Program-made: the position numbers and the translations under genes | Source of the DNA: Aliidiomarina sp047920995 | GTDB lineage: Bacteria > Pseudomonadota > Gammaproteobacteria > Enterobacterales > Alteromonadaceae | NCBI RefSeq assembly: GCF_047920995.1 | Contig: NZ_JBLRWZ010000011.1 | Location: 1-64,000 of the forward strand | Length of the DNA stretch: 64,000 nucleotides | Direction of reading: 5' to 3' | Shown here: positions 60,962 to 64,000 of the stretch, one piece after another | Numbering within the stretch: the stretch's first letter is position 1 | How the letters are laid out: every line of letters begins with the position of its first letter | The notes under the pieces: generated by a model | What the model saw: only the letters and a program-made list of their open reading frames with translations | The model's database searches: none | What the model was told of the DNA's origin: nothing

Positions 60962-61315
60962 ATGGACAAGAAAGCAGCTCGCTTACGTCGTGCTACTCGC
61001 GCACGTAAGAAAATTCAAGAGTTGGGTGGAACCCGTCTGGTGGTTCACCGTACCCCGCGGCACATTTATGCTCAGTTAATCGCAACTGGCGGCGCGCAAG
61101 TGCTTGCTACTGCTTCTACTGCAGAAGCTTCGGTTCGTGAGCAAGTGAAATCTACGGGTAACGTAGAAGCCGCTAAATTCGTCGGTAAATTGATTGCTGA
61201 ACGTGGTAAAGAAAAAGGTGTTGACACCGTTTCTTTCGATCGTAGCGGCTTCAAATACCATGGTCGTGTTGCTGCACTGGCAGATGCTGCTCGTGAAGCA
61301 GGACTGCAGTTCTAG
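60962..61315 (+). CDS. rplR: 50S ribosomal protein L18
   Basis: 117 aa, the E. coli length. MDKKAARLRRATRARKKIQELGGTRLVVHRTPRHIYAQ and GFKYHGRVAALADAAREAGLQF identify L18, a 5S rRNA-binding protein of the central protuberance. The rpsE gene follows by nine bases. Confidence 0.98.
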   Translation: MDKKAARLRRATRARKKIQELGGTRLVVHRTPRHIYAQLIATGGAQVLATASTAEASVREQVKSTGNVEAAKFVGKLIAERGKEKGVDTVSFDRSGFKYHGRVAALADAAREAGLQF

Positions 61316-61324
61316 GAGACGAAA

Positions 61325-61825
61325 ATGGCAAATCATGAAGCTCAAAACGGTGAAATGATGGAAAAGCTCATCACAGTTAACCGCGTCTCTAAAGTTGTTA
61401 AAGGTGGTCGTATCTTTAGCTTTACTGCGCTAACTGTGGTAGGTGATGGTCAAGGTAAAATCGGTTTCGGTTACGGTAAAGCACGTGAAGTGCCTGCTGC
61501 AATCCAGAAAGCGATGGAAAAAGCGCGTCGTAACATGGTAACTGTAGAGTTAATCAATGGTACGTTGCAGCATCCTGTTAAAGGTCGTCACTCTGGCTCG
61601 AACGTATTTATGAAACCTGCCTCTGAAGGTACTGGTATCATCGCAGGTGGTGCGATGCGTGCAGTATTGGAAGTTGCTGGTGTACATAACGTTCTGTCAA
61701 AAGCTTACGGTTCAACCAACCCGATCAACGTAGTTCGTGCAACGATCAAAGCTCTTGAGTCTATGAACTCACCAGAGCAGATCGCTGCGAAGCGCGGACT
61801 GTCTGTTGACCAAATCGTGGGGTAA
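61325..61825 (+). CDS. rpsE: 30S ribosomal protein S5
   Basis: 166 aa. LITVNRVSKVVKGGRIFSFTALTVVGDGQGKIGFGYGKAREVPAAIQKAMEKARRNM is typical of S5, an accuracy-determining protein at the mRNA entry. The spectinomycin-loop residues VSKVVKGGR are in the wild-type form. Confidence 0.98.
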   Translation: MANHEAQNGEMMEKLITVNRVSKVVKGGRIFSFTALTVVGDGQGKIGFGYGKAREVPAAIQKAMEKARRNMVTVELINGTLQHPVKGRHSGSNVFMKPASEGTGIIAGGAMRAVLEVAGVHNVLSKAYGSTNPINVVRATIKALESMNSPEQIAAKRGLSVDQIVG

Positions 61826-61831
61826 TGAACA

Positions 61832-62014
61832 ATGGCGAATAAGACAATTAAAGTTACTCAAACTAAAAGCTCAATTGGCCGCTTACCAAAGCACAAAGCC
61901 ACTTTAGTTGGTTTGGGTCTGCGCCGTATTAACCATACAGTTGAACTAGAAGATACTCCTTCTGTTCGCGGCATGGTTAATCGGGTTAATTACATGGTTA
62001 AGGTAGAGGAGTAA
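61832..62014 (+). CDS. rpmD: 50S ribosomal protein L30
   Basis: 60 aa. NKTIKVTQTKSSIGRLPKHKATLVGLGLRRINHTVELEDTPSVRGMVNRVNYMVKV is the L30 signature. The gene is absent from some lineages but standard here; it follows rpsE by six bases and precedes rplO. Confidence 0.97.
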   Translation: MANKTIKVTQTKSSIGRLPKHKATLVGLGLRRINHTVELEDTPSVRGMVNRVNYMVKVEE

Positions 62015-62017
62015 GAC

Positions 62018-62452
62018 ATGTTTTTGAATTCTCTCTCTCCTGCTCCTGGTGCAAAGACAGACAAGAAGCGTCGCGGACGTGGTATTGGTTCAGGTCTTGG
62101 CAAAACAGGTGGTCGTGGTCATAAAGGTCAAAAATCTCGTTCAGGCGGCACTGTTCGTCCTGGTTTCGAGGGTGGCCAAATGCCATTGCAACGTCGCTTA
62201 CCTAAGTTTGGTTTTACTTCACGTAAAGCAATGCAAACTGCGGAAGTAACGTTGAGTGAACTAGCTAAATTAGTTGGTGAAACAGCGACCGTAGACACGT
62301 TGAAGGAAGCAGGTTTGATCAAGAAGAACATCTTGTTCGTGAAAGTGATCAAGTCTGGTGAAATCAACCGTGCTATTACTGTACAGGGCGTTAAAGTTAC
62401 TAAAGGTGCGCGCGAGTTAATCGAAGCGGCCGGCGGCAAAGTCGAAGGATAA
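62018..62452 (+). CDS. rplO: 50S ribosomal protein L15
   Basis: 144 aa, the E. coli length. LNSLSPAPGAKTDKKRRGRGIGSGLGKTGGRGHKGQKSRSGG, the glycine-rich extension into 23S rRNA, and PLQRRLPKFGFTS are diagnostic. The secY start lies seven bases after its stop. Confidence 0.98.
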   Translation: MFLNSLSPAPGAKTDKKRRGRGIGSGLGKTGGRGHKGQKSRSGGTVRPGFEGGQMPLQRRLPKFGFTSRKAMQTAEVTLSELAKLVGETATVDTLKEAGLIKKNILFVKVIKSGEINRAITVQGVKVTKGARELIEAAGGKVEG

Positions 62453-62459
62453 TTGACCC

Positions 62460-63788
62460 ATGGCTAGACCAGGATTGGAAAAAAACAGTGCGAAAGGCGG
62501 TCTATCAGAATTAAAAGTACGCTTACTTTTTGTTTTGGGAGCGATCATTGTATTTCGTGCCGCGTCTTTTGTGCCGATTCCTGGGATAGATGCAGCCGTA
62601 TTGGCAGATTTATTTGAGCAGCAACAGGGTACCATCGTGGCCATGTTTAACATGTTCAGCGGTGGTGCTCTCGAGCGAGCTTCAATACTTGCGCTTGGCA
62701 TTATGCCGTACATTACATCTTCAATTATTATGCAATTGCTATCTGTGGTTCATCCAAAGTTAGCTGAGCTTAAGAAAGAAGGTGAGGCGGGCCGGCGTAA
62801 GATTAGCCAATATACGCGTTGGGGTACATTAGTTCTAGCAACCATGCAATCCATTGGTATTGCAACGGGCCTACCAAATCTAATTCCAGGTTTGGTAGCC
62901 AACCCAGGGTTTGCGTTCTATTTCACAGCGGTAGTGAGCTTAGTTACGGGAACTATGTTCCTGATGTGGTTAGGCGAACAAATTACTGAGCGTGGAATAG
63001 GGAACGGTATTTCAATTATCATCTTTGCCGGAATTGTTGCAGGCTTGCCTTCAGCAGTTGGTCAAACAGCAGAGCAAGCACGTCAGGGCGACCTGCACAT
63101 GTTACTTCTGTTGTTGATTGCGGTTATAGTATTTGCCGTAACTTATTTTGTAGTGTTTGTAGAGCGTGGACAGCGTCGTATCGTTGTGAACTATGCGAAG
63201 CGCCAACAAGGGCGTCAAGTGTTTGCAGCGGAATCATCACATTTGCCATTGAAAGTTAATATGGCTGGTGTTATTCCACCGATCTTCGCGTCAAGCATCA
63301 TTTTGTTCCCAGGTACAATTGCGACTTGGTTTGGGCAGGGTGAAGGTGGTGTTGCAGAAGTATTGCAAAACGTTGCGCTTACCCTATCCCCAGGGCAACC
63401 GTTATATGTTATGCTATACGCAGCAGCGATTATTTTCTTCTGTTTCTTCTATACTGCGCTAGTTTTTAACCCGCGCGATACAGCAGATAACTTGAAAAAA
63501 TCAGGTGCGTTCATTCCAGGGATTCGTCCAGGGGAACAAACCTCCCGCTACATTGACAAAGTAATGACACGACTGACTTTAGCTGGTGCTCTGTATATTA
63601 CATTTATCTGTTTGATCCCTGAGTTCATGATGATCGCTTGGAACGTTCAGTTCTACTTTGGCGGTACATCATTATTGATTATCGTAATTGTTATCATGGA
63701 TTTCATGGCTCAAGTTCAGACCCATTTGATGTCACATCAATATGAGTCTGTGCTCAAAAAAGCGAACCTTAAGGGCTACGGCCGCTAA
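62460..63788 (+). CDS. secY: Protein translocase subunit SecY
   Basis: 442 aa. The ten-helix channel of the Sec translocon; family signatures are FRAASFVPIPGIDAAVLAD, PYITSSIIMQLLSVVHPKL and the conserved cytosolic loop VVNYAKRQQGRQVFAAESSHLPLKVNMAGVIPPIFASSII, with the second loop NLKKSGAFIPGIRPGEQTSRYIDKVMTRLTL. It lies in the spc operon, as usual, coupling membrane insertion capacity with ribosome synthesis. Confidence 0.98.
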   Translation: MARPGLEKNSAKGGLSELKVRLLFVLGAIIVFRAASFVPIPGIDAAVLADLFEQQQGTIVAMFNMFSGGALERASILALGIMPYITSSIIMQLLSVVHPKLAELKKEGEAGRRKISQYTRWGTLVLATMQSIGIATGLPNLIPGLVANPGFAFYFTAVVSLVTGTMFLMWLGEQITERGIGNGISIIIFAGIVAGLPSAVGQTAEQARQGDLHMLLLLLIAVIVFAVTYFVVFVERGQRRIVVNYAKRQQGRQVFAAESSHLPLKVNMAGVIPPIFASSIILFPGTIATWFGQGEGGVAEVLQNVALTLSPGQPLYVMLYAAAIIFFCFFYTALVFNPRDTADNLKKSGAFIPGIRPGEQTSRYIDKVMTRLTLAGALYITFICLIPEFMMIAWNVQFYFGGTSLLIIVIVIMDFMAQVQTHLMSHQYESVLKKANLKGYGR

Positions 63789-63812
63789 GGTCGTTGTTTA
63801 CGGAGATTAGCA

Positions 63813-63926
63813 ATGAAAGTACGTGCTTCCGTTAAGAAGATCTGCCGCAACTGCAAGGTCATCAAACGTCACGGCGTAGTTCGTGTAATTTGTACTGACC
63901 CTAAGCATAAACAGCGGCAGGGTTAA
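63813..63926 (+). CDS. rpmJ: 50S ribosomal protein L36 (zinc-binding form)
   Basis: 37-aa gene, ATG 63813, GGAG upstream. MKVRASVKKICRNCKVIKRHG is followed by VVRVICTDPKHKQRQG. The zinc ligands of the C+ form are all present (Cys11, Cys14, Cys27, His32). Some bacteria also carry a zinc-free paralogue controlled by Zur, but none is visible in this window. It is the last spc-operon gene. Confidence 0.97.
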   Translation: MKVRASVKKICRNCKVIKRHGVVRVICTDPKHKQRQG

Positions 63927-63931
63927 GAGTT

Positions 63932-63966
63932 TCACAGTCCGAGGTATACTCGGGCTGTGATATTTT
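63932..63966 (+). terminator. Terminator after rpmJ
   Basis: TCACAG and CTGTGA form the outer stem and CCGAG/CTCGG the inner stem (63932-63960), with a T/G mismatch between them and a GTATA loop, followed by TATTTTGCT. It separates spc from what would be the rpsM-rpsK-rpsD-rpoA-rplQ operon beyond the window. Confidence 0.75.
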
Positions 63967-64000
63967 GCTATTTGTAAAAAATTGCAAAAAATATACCGGT

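Noticed and set aside
1..64000. Mobile elements, prophage, CRISPR array or toxin-antitoxin genes
   Set aside because: No transposase, integrase, phage gene, array of direct repeats, or paired toxin-antitoxin frame was recognised; all gene-sized frames fit core functions.

Overview
The window is a contiguous piece of a gammaproteobacterial chromosome. Gene order (yggS beside pilT; tsaD/plsY/folB/cca; tolC divergent from nudF-yqiB-parE-parC; pepA-holC-valS; rnr-rlmB; rpsF-priB-rpsR-rplI-dnaB-alr; S10 and spc ribosomal operons) and the individual proteins point to the Alteromonadales. The short two-domain PutA, moderate GC and overall gene set suggest an Idiomarina-like marine bacterium; that genus-level guess is inference only. 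No phage, insertion sequence, integron or CRISPR array was seen.

Layout. 1-4.7 kb: possible proC start, yggS, pilT, tsaD, plsY, folB, folK. 4.8-8.2 kb: a tRNA nucleotidyltransferase whose HD domain has decayed, and a single-ORF fusion of the type II secretion assembly proteins GspA and GspB. 8.3-16.7 kb: acyl-CoA dehydrogenase, a MASE1 protein with a broken GGDEF motif, rlmD, a 59-aa PLDc_N-type membrane protein, and putA. 16.8-23 kb: CYTH protein, glnE, lpxL-type acyltransferase, tolC. 23-29.8 kb: nudF, yqiB, parE, parC, plsC, rraB. 29.8-37.8 kb: valS, holC and pepA on the minus strand, divergent from lptF-lptG; an RDD membrane protein; tRNA-Leu(CAA). 38-43.7 kb: photolyase-like gene with a TIGR03643 partner, rnr, rlmB and an unrecognised membrane-anchored protein. 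43.7-48 kb: rpsF-priB-rpsR-rplI, dnaB, alr. 48-51.4 kb: zur, dusA, gloA and a secreted M19 dipeptidase. 51.6-63.9 kb: the complete S10 operon with its attenuator leader, a porin gene between S10 and spc, then the complete spc operon to secY-rpmJ.

Most of the window is core housekeeping: translation, replication and decatenation, LPS and phospholipid synthesis, folate and tRNA modification. The points that stand out are the porin gene, with its own promoter, palindrome and terminator, placed between the S10 and spc operons; the GspA-GspB fusion; the CCA enzyme without HD catalytic residues; the degenerate GGDEF protein; a photolyase clade lacking the usual Trp-Gln-Trp motif; and hairpin-rich leaders before tsaD, rpsF, rpsJ and rplN. 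I did not find a clear new multi-gene system; the candidates are single-locus oddities.
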